Below are positions 8,493 through 18,718 of a stretch of 64,000 nt of DNA, piece by piece. The stretch is from Clostridium intestinale DSM 6191 (GTDB taxonomy: Bacteria; Bacillota; Clostridia; Clostridiales; Clostridiaceae): positions 1 to 64,000 of the forward strand of contig NZ_FQXU01000010.1 in assembly GCF_900130055.1 (NCBI RefSeq), read 5' to 3'. The notes under the pieces were generated by a model, which was not told the origin of the DNA, made no database searches, and saw only the letters and a list, made by a program, of their open reading frames with translations. Positions within the stretch are counted from its first letter, which is position 1. Every line of letters starts with the position of its first letter. The position numbers and the translations under genes are program-made.

Positions 8493-11400
8493 TTAATGTT
8501 TGGAAATATATCTTCTTCTCTTAGTAAAAATCATCATTAATCCAGAAATTATTGACATCAATCCCATCATTACTAATCCTGTTAATCCAACCAAGCTTCC
8601 TGTTTGAGGAAGTTTTGAATCATCAACTTTATCAATAACTTGAGTGCTCTTTGCTGGCGTCATTTGTATATCTAGTTTAACAATCTCATCATTAACTTCT
8701 ATTGTACCACTTGTGAATGTATCATATCCTGGTTTAGTAACAACGATATAGTAATCAGTGTTTGGGAAAACCATAAACGCATAATTTCCACCCTTATCAC
8801 TAATTTGAGGATTTTTATTGTTTGCTGGAGGGAAGTTTTCTAGCCCTGGAAGCTCTACTAAAGTTCCTGGTTTCTTTCCTGCATCCACATTTCTTTTAGT
8901 GTCTGCATAATATAATCTAACATCTGCTCCTTCTATTACTTTACCTGTAGTTGCATCTGTAATAATTCCATATGGATCAATAAGAGCTGTACTTATTATC
9001 ATTTCACCATTTGAATCTAATGTTAAATTAATCTTTCCAACTACTATCTTAGTTCCATCCTCAAAGTGATATACAATATTTAAATTATATTCATGACCTT
9101 TTTCAAGGTTTGGAATTTCAAAAATACCTTTAGAGTTTCCATCATTTCCGATTTTGATATCAGTACTATTTCCTGGGAACTCAATTGAATATTTAGAATA
9201 ATCATTTAGATATCCTTTAGTTCCATCTACATTTTTAACTAATATTACACCAGCGGCAGTTTTTACGGAATCAAAAACATCTTCACCACTTCCTGTCATA
9301 GTTCCAGCATGTGATTTTTGGGTAAATGTCTTATTTTCCATCTTTCCATTAATCTCAACTGGTTTAGTTATAAATAAGTTATAGGTTACATCTCCCTTAG
9401 GAACAACTATCTTGTATTTTCCATCATCTGAAGTAATAACTTTGGCTGTAAAGTCTATTACTCCATCTCCGTCAAAATCTTGTTTTATTTCAACTATTGC
9501 TCCTTTTATCGGAAGACCTGTATCATTATCTACTACTACACCTTGTATTATCCCTGGCATAAATGTAATGTTTATTTTATCCTGGGCATTTAATCCATGC
9601 TCTTCATCATGAATATATACATTAACAGGTATAACTTGATTTTCTATTCCTTCTATTTTACTAGATCTATATACTACTGAAGCAACTCCATTTTCATCGG
9701 TGACTGCTGAACTTCCTTTTGGAAAATCACCTTTTTCTGCGGAGAACTCTACCTTAATTCCAGCTAAAGGTTTGTTATTTTCATCAACTACCTTGGCTGT
9801 TATAACTGTTGTTGATTTACCATCACCAACTATTGAATTAGGTTCTGCATCCATAGTAATTTGGAAATTAGCTATATCTGTTAAGCTATCTTTTACAATA
9901 ACACCATCCTTCTTGATACTAAATGGATGTTTGTTAGGATTTAATAAGTATCCTACTGGAGCTTTTGTTTCTATGAAGTAGTAATCTCCATAGTTTAACT
10001 TATCAAATTGTATAGTTCCATCTTTCCCAGTTACCCCTTCTACTACTTTTTTATTGTCACTAGTATAAATAGTAAGAGTTGCCCCTGGTACTGGCGATCC
10101 TGTTGAGAAGTCTGTTTTAGATATTTTTATTCCTCCAGTTATTAAAGTGTTTGTTAAGCTATCTTGTAGAATAACTCCATCTTCTTTAATACTGAATGAA
10201 TGTTTATCTGGGTTTAATAAATATCCTTCTGGAGCTTTTGTTTCTACAAAATAGTAATCTCCATAGTTTAATTTATTGAACTGTATTGTTCCATCTTCCT
10301 CAGTTAAACCTTCTACAACTTTTTTACCATCTTTTGTGTAGATAGTAAGTGTTGCTCCTGGTACTGGCTCCGATGTTGATAAATCTGTTTTTGATATCTT
10401 TATGCCTCCAGTTATCATTGTATTAGTTAAACTATCTGTTGATATAGCTCCATCCTCTTTGATACTGAATGAATGTTTATCTGGGTTTAATAAATATCCT
10501 TCTGGAGCTTTTGTTTCTACAAAATAGTAATCTCCATAGTTTAATTTATTAAACTGTATTGTTCCATCTTCCTCAGTTAAACCTTCTACAACTTTCCTAT
10601 CATCTTTTGTATATATAGTAAGGGTTGCTCCTGGTACTGGCTCCGATGTTGAGACATCTGTTTTTGATATCTTTATGCTTCCAGTTATCATTGTATTAGT
10701 TAAGGCTTCTTCTACTACAACGCCATCTTCTTTAATACTAAATTCATGTTTGTCTGTATTTAGTAAATATCCCTCTGGTGCACTTGTTTCTATAAAGTAG
10801 TAGTCTCCATATAATAGATTTTCAAACTTAACCTTACCTTCTTCATCTGTTACAGACTGGAATTCATCTCCTACTGGGTGTCCAGCCTTAGTGAATAATG
10901 CTATGCTAGCTCCTTTTATAGGATTACCTGTTACAGAATCAGTTTTTGTAATCTCCACTCCTCCAGTTATCATAGTGTTAGTTAAACTGTCAGTTAAAAT
11001 AACTCCATCTTCTTTGATACTGAATTCATGTTTATCTGGATTTAATAAATATCCTTCTGGAGCTTTTGTTTCTTCAAAATAGTACTCTCCATAGTTTAGT
11101 TTATCAAACTCTATAGTTCCATCTTGTCCAGTTATTCCCTCTATTACCTTACCACCCTTCCTATCGTATATAGTAAGAGTTGCTCCTGGTACTGCCTCTT
11201 TTGTTGAGAAGTCTGTTTTTGATATCTTTATTCCTCCAGTTATCATTGTATTAGTTAAGCTATCTTTTAGAATAGCCCCCTCTTCTCTGATACTAAATGG
11301 ATGTTTGTCTGTATTTAATAAGTATCCTTCTGGAGCTTTTGTTTCTTCAAAGTAGTAGTCTCCATACTCTAAACTATTAAATTGTATTTTACCATCCTGA

Positions 11401-14400
11401 CCAGTTACTCCTTCTACTACCTTGTCTCCATTTTTAGTATAGATAGTAAGGGTTGCTCCTGATACTGGTGCTGATGTTGAGATATCTGTTTTTGATATCT
11501 CTATTCCTCCAGTTATTTTAATATCAACAATATTACCTAAGTCATAAACTTTACCATCTTCAGTTACATTAACTGACTTTTCTTCATTATTAATATTATA
11601 TCCTGTAGGTGCTTTTGTTTCTTTTACGCTGTATTGTCCATATATTACGTTATTGAAAGTTACTAATCCATTGTTATCACTAATTACAGTCTCTACTTCA
11701 TTTTCATTACTATCATAAAGAGTAAATTCTGCTCCTTTTAATGGATTTTCACCTAAATCAGTTTTTTTGATTTTAATGGTTCCTTTTTTCTTAACATTTA
11801 CAACAAGCCCTAACTCTATGTTTTTACCATCATCATTATCACCTATTGCTGCATTTAAAGGAGTTGTTGAAAGCACAAAGCTATTATCAGATGTTTTAGT
11901 TTCAACTACAACATAATCTCCATATACTACATTTAAGAATTTAATCACTCCATTATCATCACTTAATACAACTGCTAATGGATTTAAATATAAAGTATCT
12001 GACTTATCATAAAGTGTAAATTCTGCACCTTTAATAGAATTACCCTTTTCATCATTCTTTTGAAGGCTTACACTACCTGTTATTTTTACATTAGTAACAT
12101 CATAAGTATATGTCTGAGCATTATCACTAGTTGAGCCTATCTCTCTTTTAATAATTATCTGAGATAAAACATATCCTTGTGGTGCTTTTGTTTCTTGCAC
12201 TCTATATTTTCCATACTTTAAGTTTCCAAAAAGTATTATTCCACTTGCATCAGTAGTTTTTGTCTCTATAACTTGATTTGTATCATCATTATAAAGTGTA
12301 AACTCCGCCCCTGCTAAAGGTGTTGTACCATCAGCTTCATATTTAACAATTTTAATAGTTGATTTAACTTTTGAATTATTAAATACAGAAACATCATTTC
12401 CTGAAATACTGTCTTTAGGTGTAACTGTGTTTCCTTGCACTTGTATGGTAGCATTTAAAACTTGTGTTGATACATTGTATCCTGTAGGCGATAAAATTTC
12501 TTTTATCTTATAGCTACCATATTCAACTCCACTGAATCTTACTTTACCATCAATATCACTAGTTGATGTTATATCTCCAAGTAAATTTGTAACTGGTGTA
12601 ACCCCGTCTTGTTTATATAATCCAAATACTGCACCTTGAAGTGCTTGAGCATCTGAGTCTTCTCCAGTTTTAATAAACTCTATAGTTCCTCTTATTTTAA
12701 TATTTTTCACAGTACTTACAGTTTGACCATCAATCTTAGGATTTACAGTTTGTCCATTATCATTTTTTCCAATTGTAGCTTCTAAAACTTCAGTATTCAA
12801 ATTATAACCTACTGGTGGAGTTATTTCTTTTATCTTATAGTTTCCATACTCAATACTATTAAACACTACTTTTCCATCATTTCCGCTAGTAACTCTTACA
12901 GGTTGATTGCTTGAATTTCTAACTTCAGTAACTCCATCATTTTGATAAAGTCCAAAAACTGCTCCTTGAAGCTTACTACTATCACTGCCTTCTCCAACTT
13001 TTGTGAAAGATATGTTGCCTTTTACCTTTCTATTAGTAAAACTTAAAGCCTGAGGATTTGATGATGTGCTATCTGCTTCAATTTTAAATGAGTGATAAGT
13101 ATTATCTAAAACATAATTATCTGGAGAACTAATTTCTTGATAAAAATAATCTCCATATTCTAAGTTATCAAATTGAACTTGTCCGTTTACATCTGTACTT
13201 TTAGCATTCCTAATCTGTTCTTTATTATTATCAAAAATAGCTACTGATGCACCCTGTATTTTAGCTCCAGTTTCTTCATCAGTTTTCGTTATTTTTACCG
13301 AGCCTTTTATCTTAGTATTAAATACTAAATATGGGGATGCATGCACAGATTGTCCATCTCCACTAATAGTTGTTAGGTCAGCTGTTATGTCTGCCTTATA
13401 TATGCTATAAGATGTAGGTGCTGAAGTTTCCTTTATCTTATATTTTCCATAAGGTATGTTTGTAAATAACACCTTTCCATCGCTTCCACTAGTTGCAGTT
13501 ATGTTGTTTCCTGAAAAATCTTTAACTACTGTATTACCATCTTCTGTATAAAGAGTAAATACTGATCCTTGTAGAACTCCGTCTACCCCATTTTTATAAA
13601 ATTCTATACTACCTTTAAATATACTATCTCTATAATTATAAGTAACAATTTTATTAGTATTATCACTACTTGAATATTTAAGCACTCCATCTGAACTGTC
13701 GTAAGTAGTGCCTTGGTTTAACCCTGTTTTAATTTGGAATGTATATACACTGCTATTCAGTTTATATCCTGTTGGTGCTGTAATTTCTTTAATAGAGTAA
13801 TCCCTATCATACTTAAGTTTACTAAATGTAACAGCCCCATCACTTCCAGTAGCAGCTGAAGTTGCCTTAACATTTCCATACTTATCTATAAGTTGGAATA
13901 CTGCCCCACTTAATTTTTTAGAACCATCATCATTATATTTTATTAACTTAATGCTAGCAGTATCTCCAGTAGCGCTTCCACCACCTACTGAAAACCAAAC
14001 GCCAGTGCGGCTATTAGTAGAGCTTTGTTGAACTCCACTTCCCTTAAATTCTACTGTATTAGAAAAATCACCTGTTCTAGTTGTATTTGTTCTAAACTTA
14101 AGTATATATGCATTTGTACCTGCATCTGCTGGGAAGGTAAATTCAAATTTTCTAGTTACAGGATCATATTTAACATTATCTCCTGTAAGTTCTATACTGT
14201 TTCCTTGAGTTAAACTTCCATCAGTTGAACTTACTATTGCCTTATATAATTCTACGGTATCTGTATCTAACTCTAATCCACTTGGTAGTGAGTCTGTTAT
14301 AGTTGCATTAGATAAATCGATATTCCAGTTAGAATTAGTTTTTACTGTCCAATCTATATATGAATTACCATAAGCATATGCTGATGCTTTATTAACTACA

Positions 14401-16505
14401 GAGTTATTAATAGTTCTATTTCCTTGGCTATTCGCTACTCCAGTTGTAGGGATTTCACTTCCTGTAATTGATGCAGTATTATAAACCGTTTTATTACCGT
14501 TTGTATTAAAAATACTTAAATCTATAATCTTTGTTTTAAAAGTTATAGTGTACTTTTTATTTATTTGACTATTAAAAGTATACTTAAACAAACCTGTTGA
14601 ACTTATATTGCTATCACTATCAAATGCACCTTTAGTAGAATCATCAATGCTAGCTGATCCACTAACATACTGCTGTCCGGCTGGAATTGCATCAGTAACT
14701 ACTACATTAGTTATAGGCATCTTATTGTTGTTAACTTCTATTTTCCAAGTAAGTTCTCTTGTTAAGTAGTTATAATTTGTTCCTGATTTAGTAATTACAT
14801 TACTAGTAATACTTTGAGTTCCTGTAGTAGTTTGATTTATGCTTGGTGCTACTACTTTAGCATCATTACTAAAACTACCAGTATAGTTTGCTCTAAACTT
14901 ATTAACGTCTGTAACTTGTGTTTTTAAAGTTATAACATATGTTTTGTTAAATCCATTATTAAAAGTATATACTACTTGACCTGATTCTAAAGTAGTGAAG
15001 GAACCATTTTGGGTATCATCTATACTTGCAGAACCTTCCACATATGTTTGTCCACTAGAAATTGTGTCAGTAACTACTGCACCTGCTCCTACATTGGTTA
15101 GATTACTATTCACTGTAATTTTCCATGTGATTATACCTGTAGAAGCATCATACCCATCGCCCTCTTTTCTGATTATATTAGTATGAACTCCAACTCCTAT
15201 CTCTCCAAATGTTCCACTTGCTACTCCATCTCCTGTTAATGTTGCTTTATTTGTATATGTAGGAGATGTATTGCTATTGTAAACAGCTGAATCTACATTC
15301 GTAGAAAAAGTAATAACTTTTTGTGAAGTTATATTGCCTAAATTGTAAGTGAAGTTCTGTCCTGAAATTGTATAATTTGATCCATTAACTCCATCTACCT
15401 TAACTGTTGATTGATCTAAAGTAAGACCATCAGGAATAGGATCACTAACTACCGCATTATTAATCGTTCTCCCACTCTCATTAACAGTTATAGTCCAATT
15501 AATTCTCTTATTTTCACTATCATAACTTCCACTTTTACTAATTAGCTTCACTGGAACAGAAACAGACTTAGTACTGGATGTTACACTTTTAGCTGAACCT
15601 TTTTCTGTGTATTTCAATGTTGCATTGTTACTATAAGTATAAGTATCTTGTCCTTTGGCTGCTAAATCATCATGTATGCTTGTCTTAAATGTAATCACCT
15701 TTTGTGTGGTTATGTCACCAAAGTTATATACAAATTTTTTGTTATCTGAATCATAGCTGTGGTTACTACTGTTATCTAAAACCCCATTAACTTTAACTGA
15801 TCCAGGTACAAAATTCTGCCCTACCTGTATGGTATCCTCAATACTTGCACTATTTACATTTACATTTTCCTTATTAATAGTTATCTTCCATGTTATTTCA
15901 TCAGTAGCGGCACTATATCCACCATCTACATCTTTTTGTATTGATGGATTTGCTTGAGCAAAGTCTACTTTTACTATAGTTGGCTCTTCAATTCCAGGAA
16001 TAGTAAACTCAATTGGTATAGGATTATTAGTACCTATTTTAGTAGAATCAAATCGACTACTAGCATAAAAATTTCCTGCTACATTTGAGTGCGTGGATGG
16101 ATAATCTGTAAATGTGATGGTTACTAATCCACTAGTATTTATGTTCATGGTTGCTACTCTATTTCCACTAGTATCATTAATATTTGAATTTATTGCTGAA
16201 TAAATTTTAATTTCTTGAGGTAATTGCAATCTATAATAATCACCTGAATTAACATCTAAATCTTGACCATCAATTCTATTAGGTATACTCCAAGTATAAT
16301 TAATTCTTACCTCTGCATCTTTAGCTACATTTGCGCCTAAAGCATTTCCATTGTTATCAGTTAAACTTATCCCAGTTATAAAATCAAATGTATTAGTAAC
16401 ATCCTTTCCTGTAGCTGCAAGACCCCTTACAGGTTGGATTATAGAAATAATCTGCATAATCAATGTAAAGATAGCAGTAACCATAGAAAATCTCTTTTTC
16501 TTCAT
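8493..16505 (-). CDS. giant LPXTG cell-wall adhesin with Cna-B repeats
   Basis: 2670 residues. A signal peptide (about 1-32, ends GLAA) is followed by a Cna/SdrG-like adhesin domain and five collagen-binding-type beta-sandwich modules, each marked by a motif such as ITWKITIN. From about residue 840 come 14 Cna-B/SpaA modules with the lysine strand (KISKTD) and glutamate strand (ETKAPEGY) expected for internal isopeptide bonds; the last six are very similar in DNA. After them lie a Big_1 Ig-like domain, carboxypeptidase-regulatory-like modules, and a sortase signal LPQTG with hydrophobic segment and KRRR tail. It should be covalently anchored to peptidoglycan and act in adhesion. No sortase gene is present here. 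A GAGGTGAGAG ribosome site precedes the start. Confidence 0.93.
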   Translation of the reverse strand: MKKKRFSMVTAIFTLIMQIISIIQPVRGLAATGKDVTNTFDFITGISLTDNNGNALGANVAKDAEVRINYTWSIPNRIDGQDLDVNSGDYYRLQLPQEIKIYSAINSNINDTSGNRVATMNINTSGLVTITFTDYPSTHSNVAGNFYASSRFDSTKIGTNNPIPIEFTIPGIEEPTIVKVDFAQANPSIQKDVDGGYSAATDEITWKITINKENVNVNSASIEDTIQVGQNFVPGSVKVNGVLDNSSNHSYDSDNKKFVYNFGDITTQKVITFKTSIHDDLAAKGQDTYTYSNNATLKYTEKGSAKSVTSSTKSVSVPVKLISKSGSYDSENKRINWTITVNESGRTINNAVVSDPIPDGLTLDQSTVKVDGVNGSNYTISGQNFTYNLGNITSQKVITFSTNVDSAVYNSNTSPTYTNKATLTGDGVASGTFGEIGVGVHTNIIRKEGDGYDASTGIITWKITVNSNLTNVGAGAVVTDTISSGQTYVEGSASIDDTQNGSFTTLESGQVVYTFNNGFNKTYVITLKTQVTDVNKFRANYTGSFSNDAKVVAPSINQTTTGTQSITSNVITKSGTNYNYLTRELTWKIEVNNNKMPITNVVVTDAIPAGQQYVSGSASIDDSTKGAFDSDSNISSTGLFKYTFNSQINKKYTITFKTKIIDLSIFNTNGNKTVYNTASITGSEIPTTGVANSQGNRTINNSVVNKASAYAYGNSYIDWTVKTNSNWNIDLSNATITDSLPSGLELDTDTVELYKAIVSSTDGSLTQGNSIELTGDNVKYDPVTRKFEFTFPADAGTNAYILKFRTNTTRTGDFSNTVEFKGSGVQQSSTNSRTGVWFSVGGGSATGDTASIKLIKYNDDGSKKLSGAVFQLIDKYGNVKATSAATGSDGAVTFSKLKYDRDYSIKEITAPTGYKLNSSVYTFQIKTGLNQGTTYDSSDGVLKYSSSDNTNKIVTYNYRDSIFKGSIEFYKNGVDGVLQGSVFTLYTEDGNTVVKDFSGNNITATSGSDGKVLFTNIPYGKYKIKETSAPTSYSIYKADITADLTTISGDGQSVHASPYLVFNTKIKGSVKITKTDEETGAKIQGASVAIFDNNKEQIRNAKSTDVNGQVQFDNLEYGDYFYQEISSPDNYVLDNTYHSFKIEADSTSSNPQALSFTNRKVKGNISFTKVGEGSDSSKLQGAVFGLYQNDGVTEVRNSSNQPVRVTSGNDGKVVFNSIEYGNYKIKEITPPVGYNLNTEVLEATIGKNDNGQTVNPKIDGQTVSTVKNIKIRGTIEFIKTGEDSDAQALQGAVFGLYKQDGVTPVTNLLGDITSTSDIDGKVRFSGVEYGSYKIKEILSPTGYNVSTQVLNATIQVQGNTVTPKDSISGNDVSVFNNSKVKSTIKIVKYEADGTTPLAGAEFTLYNDDTNQVIETKTTDASGIILFGNLKYGKYRVQETKAPQGYVLSQIIIKREIGSTSDNAQTYTYDVTNVKITGSVSLQKNDEKGNSIKGAEFTLYDKSDTLYLNPLAVVLSDDNGVIKFLNVVYGDYVVVETKTSDNSFVLSTTPLNAAIGDNDDGKNIELGLVVNVKKKGTIKIKKTDLGENPLKGAEFTLYDSNENEVETVISDNNGLVTFNNVIYGQYSVKETKAPTGYNINNEEKSVNVTEDGKVYDLGNIVDIKITGGIEISKTDISTSAPVSGATLTIYTKNGDKVVEGVTGQDGKIQFNSLEYGDYYFEETKAPEGYLLNTDKHPFSIREEGAILKDSLTNTMITGGIKISKTDFSTKEAVPGATLTIYDRKGGKVIEGITGQDGTIEFDKLNYGEYYFEETKAPEGYLLNPDKHEFSIKEDGVILTDSLTNTMITGGVEITKTDSVTGNPIKGASIALFTKAGHPVGDEFQSVTDEEGKVKFENLLYGDYYFIETSAPEGYLLNTDKHEFSIKEDGVVVEEALTNTMITGSIKISKTDVSTSEPVPGATLTIYTKDDRKVVEGLTEEDGTIQFNKLNYGDYYFVETKAPEGYLLNPDKHSFSIKEDGAISTDSLTNTMITGGIKISKTDLSTSEPVPGATLTIYTKDGKKVVEGLTEEDGTIQFNKLNYGDYYFVETKAPEGYLLNPDKHSFSIKEDGVILQDSLTNTLITGGIKISKTDFSTGSPVPGATLTIYTSDNKKVVEGVTGKDGTIQFDKLNYGDYYFIETKAPVGYLLNPNKHPFSIKKDGVIVKDSLTDIANFQITMDAEPNSIVGDGKSTTVITAKVVDENNKPLAGIKVEFSAEKGDFPKGSSAVTDENGVASVVYRSSKIEGIENQVIPVNVYIHDEEHGLNAQDKINITFMPGIIQGVVVDNDTGLPIKGAIVEIKQDFDGDGVIDFTAKVITSDDGKYKIVVPKGDVTYNLFITKPVEINGKMENKTFTQKSHAGTMTGSGEDVFDSVKTAAGVILVKNVDGTKGYLNDYSKYSIEFPGNSTDIKIGNDGNSKGIFEIPNLEKGHEYNLNIVYHFEDGTKIVVGKINLTLDSNGEMIISTALIDPYGIITDATTGKVIEGADVRLYYADTKRNVDAGKKPGTLVELPGLENFPPANNKNPQISDKGGNYAFMVFPNTDYYIVVTKPGYDTFTSGTIEVNDEIVKLDIQMTPAKSTQVIDKVDDSKLPQTGSLVGLTGLVMMGLMSIISGLMMIFTKRRRYISKH
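9890..11515 (-). repeat. tandem Cna-B repeats of about 273 bp in adhesin 1
   Basis: Six consecutive coding repeats of about 91 codons, each starting near the ITGGIKISKTD motif. Neighbouring units share long identical stretches, and closely related units occur in the second adhesin gene 8 kb away, giving substrate for recombination or gene conversion. Confidence 0.85.
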
Positions 16506-16532
16506 TCTCTCACCTCTTTCAATAAAAAATTT

Positions 16533-16590
16533 AACATATTATCTATGTTACATTACAGTATACTAATGTATTCTAAACACTTTCTAAACA
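16533..16590 (-). promoter_or_regulatory. adhesin 1 promoter region with paired direct repeats
   Basis: A candidate -10 TATACT lies at 16557-16562 on the minus strand without a good -35. In the -35 zone the nonamer TGTTTAGAA occurs twice, 11 bases apart (16571-16579 and 16582-16590). A small hairpin (AACATA with TATGTT) follows at 16533-16550 in the presumed 5' UTR. A direct-repeat activator site is inferred; the binder is unknown. Confidence 0.4.
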
Positions 16591-16669
16591 TTTGGGTGCA
16601 TTTGTCGCAAAATACACCTATACTTCATGCTTTTATATAATAATAGTTAATATTTATAAGATAATTTCT

Positions 16670-16729
16670 TAAAAACTAAAAATAGAGCATTACAAAATTA
16701 TTATTACTTGATTTTGCAATACTCTATTT
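16670..16729 (-). terminator. terminator after rsgI
   Basis: Long AT-rich stem (AAATAGAG and CTCTATTT ends) with a T-rich tail on the minus strand, 20 bases after the rsgI stop. It separates sigI-rsgI from the adhesin 1 promoter. Confidence 0.8.
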
Positions 16730-16749
16730 ACATATAAAACCCTTAGCGG

Positions 16750-17811
16750 TTATTTACCATTAGGTTTATTACCTTTGCTTTTTTCACTAGCATTATTATC
16801 TTTATCTTTTGAATTATTACTTTTTTCTTGTGAATTTGAGTTAGCATTTTCAGACTGTTGTTGACCTTTTTGGCTATTATCACTTGGAGAATTGTTAGCT
16901 TTACTCTTTACTTCAGTAGTTTTCTCAGATTGTTTCTCATCGTTTTTATTTATAGACTTGGTTTCAACTTTCTCTTCTGTTACTGCTTCGTTGGAAGATT
17001 GTTCTGTCCCCCCTAGTAATGAATTATCTTCAATACTACTATCTTTATCTTTTTTAGCCTCTTTTTTGATTTCTTTAGCTTCAGCTATGTCTTCGGCCCT
17101 TTTAGCATTTAATGCCTTCATTATTTCTCTCACTGGTTTATTTGCATACTCCTCAGCATTAACCTCTAAATCAGCCGCTTTAAGCTTTTCTATTAATAAC
17201 ATCTTTCCTGGTGATATTCCTAATCGTTCTGCTTCTTTATGTCTCTCTGTATTTATGTTTTGAGCTATAATCTCAGTATCTTCTAAATTTTGATTTTCAA
17301 GTTCAGATTTTACTGCTTCTTCGGCAGATTTTAGAATATCTTCTCCTTTAGCTTCATTGTCAGTTGAAACAGTAACCGCTACAGCATTATCTAAATTCTC
17401 ATCAAGGTATCCTTCGTTCTTAGCTTCCTCAATTAAAGTTTGTAATGCATCTTCAACTTTCTGACCCTCAAGAGTTAACCCCTCGCTTATTTTCTCGCCA
17501 TCTTCATTTAATGGGTTAACATCAATAACTGTCCCAAAAGAATTAGTTGCTAATTCCACGCTAGGATTTATGTCGAGTGATACATATGCTTTAGGTACTG
17601 CATATGCGTTATAACCAAACAGACTCAATGTTCCAACTATCATTAACGCAGATACTTTAAAAACTAATCCCTTGTTTAATCTTAAAAACTTATCTTTCTC
17701 ATATTCAGCTCCAACTATTATGTCATTTTTATCTTTCACTTTGTGAAACTTTCCTTGTTTATCCACCAAAACTGCATGCCCATCTTTTTTTTCTAAAACT
17801 ATACCCTTCAT
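16750..17811 (-). CDS. rsgI: RsgI-family membrane anti-sigma-I factor
   Basis: 353 residues from the ATG at 17811; an ATG six bases earlier lies too close to the GGAGG site. The cytoplasmic N-terminus (about 1-45) is the RsgI domain that holds SigI (MKGIVLEKKDGHAVLV), followed by one membrane segment (about 50-68) and an extracytoplasmic domain beginning AYVSLDINPSVEL. The Asn-Pro in that motif is the position where RsgI proteins have been reported to self-cleave. The extracellular part ends in a Lys/Asn/Ser-rich tail without a carbohydrate-binding module, unlike cellulosome-linked RsgI proteins of C. thermocellum. It follows sigI by two bases and lies between two adhesin genes, which makes wall or surface sensing a reasonable guess. 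Confidence 0.9.
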   Translation of the reverse strand: MKGIVLEKKDGHAVLVDKQGKFHKVKDKNDIIVGAEYEKDKFLRLNKGLVFKVSALMIVGTLSLFGYNAYAVPKAYVSLDINPSVELATNSFGTVIDVNPLNEDGEKISEGLTLEGQKVEDALQTLIEEAKNEGYLDENLDNAVAVTVSTDNEAKGEDILKSAEEAVKSELENQNLEDTEIIAQNINTERHKEAERLGISPGKMLLIEKLKAADLEVNAEEYANKPVREIMKALNAKRAEDIAEAKEIKKEAKKDKDSSIEDNSLLGGTEQSSNEAVTEEKVETKSINKNDEKQSEKTTEVKSKANNSPSDNSQKGQQQSENANSNSQEKSNNSKDKDNNASEKSKGNKPNGK

Positions 17812-17813
17812 CC

Positions 17814-18515
17814 TCATTCCTCCAAACTTATATAATCTCTTAAGTATTCATAATCTCCAACAAGTATTATTAATACCGCTACTATATATCTTCGCGCTCT
17901 TTCTATTTTTTTTCGGGGTATATTCGTAACTTTTTCTAACTCACTAATATTTAATGTTTTATTTCTAGTAAAACTTTTCATAACTAAAGGGTTTTTAATA
18001 GATTCCTTAATCAATTCGTTATATAAAACTTTTGTTGACTTCCATTTAGGAGATACTTTAATTAAATCATCAAATCTTATATCATACTCTAATAACTCCT
18101 TTGAAAATTGTTCTATCTCTAATTTTCTTAAATAATCTATTCCTTCTTGCTTATAGTTTTCTAAAGAAACTTTATCTATATATTGAACTTTAATCTCATC
18201 TTCTAATTCCTCTAAACCGCTAAACTTAGCTTCTTTTTGCCTATTCTGTTTTCTATAATTATCAATTAATCTTAACTTTATTAATCTTTGAGCGAAAGAT
18301 AAGAAGTCTCCCTTGTCTACTTTATAACTCTGAATTGCCTCTGAGAAAGCCATTAATGCTATACTATATTCTTCATCGTTATGATAATCTATGTATCTTT
18401 TAAGTATTTTACTGGTTGCAGATATTATAAATGGTCTATACTGCTCAATAAGTATGTTTATATCTTCATTATTATTTTTTATGTATATTATTTTATTATT
18501 AATACTTTTAATCAA
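17814..18515 (-). CDS. sigI: RNA polymerase sigma-I factor
   Basis: 233 residues, normal for SigI. The N-terminal half holds region 2 (YRPFIISATSKILKRYIDYHNDEEYSIALMAF-type signature with the DEEYSIAL motif), and the C-terminal half carries the distinct SigI helix-turn-helix (NISELEKVTNIPRKKIERARRYI). The start is TTG, chosen because AGGAGG lies eight bases upstream. The stop is next to the rsgI start, so the pair is translationally linked and should be co-expressed. Targets are not shown by sequence; a weak CGAA-type -10 upstream of sigI itself would fit autoregulation, and I saw no convincing SigI promoter before either adhesin. Confidence 0.92.
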   Translation of the reverse strand: MIKSINNKIIYIKNNNEDINILIEQYRPFIISATSKILKRYIDYHNDEEYSIALMAFSEAIQSYKVDKGDFLSFAQRLIKLRLIDNYRKQNRQKEAKFSGLEELEDEIKVQYIDKVSLENYKQEGIDYLRKLEIEQFSKELLEYDIRFDDLIKVSPKWKSTKVLYNELIKESIKNPLVMKSFTRNKTLNISELEKVTNIPRKKIERARRYIVAVLIILVGDYEYLRDYISLEE

Positions 18516-18655
18516 GTGAATATCCTCCTAAAAGATATGCTTAAATATATAATTCGAAAAAATGAATATATTTTTTAAGGTACAAGGAAACTTTTTATTA
18601 TTATTTAACTTAGAATAGATTTTTATAATTTTAATTAATCTGTTAATATAAACAA

Positions 18656-18700
18656 TTAAGGAGTATCATGAGTTTAAAACTTAAACTACACAATACTCCT
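18656..18700 (-). terminator. terminator after the second adhesin gene
   Basis: Inverted repeat AGGAGTAT / ATACTCCT with an extended inner AGTTTAA/TTAAACT pairing, followed by TTAATTG on the minus strand, 19 bases after the stop. The T-tract is poor, so strength is uncertain. Confidence 0.6.
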
Positions 18701-18718
18701 AGATCTTAATCCTTTATT

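Noticed and set aside
9890-11515. Regular repeats that could be taken for a CRISPR array
   Set aside because: They are about 273 bp, in frame, and encode Cna-B modules; no short repeat/spacer structure and no cas genes.
18516-18600. SigI-type promoter before sigI (ACC...CGAA)
   Set aside because: The CGAA is present but the -35 is a poor match and spacing is too long; kept only as a remark.
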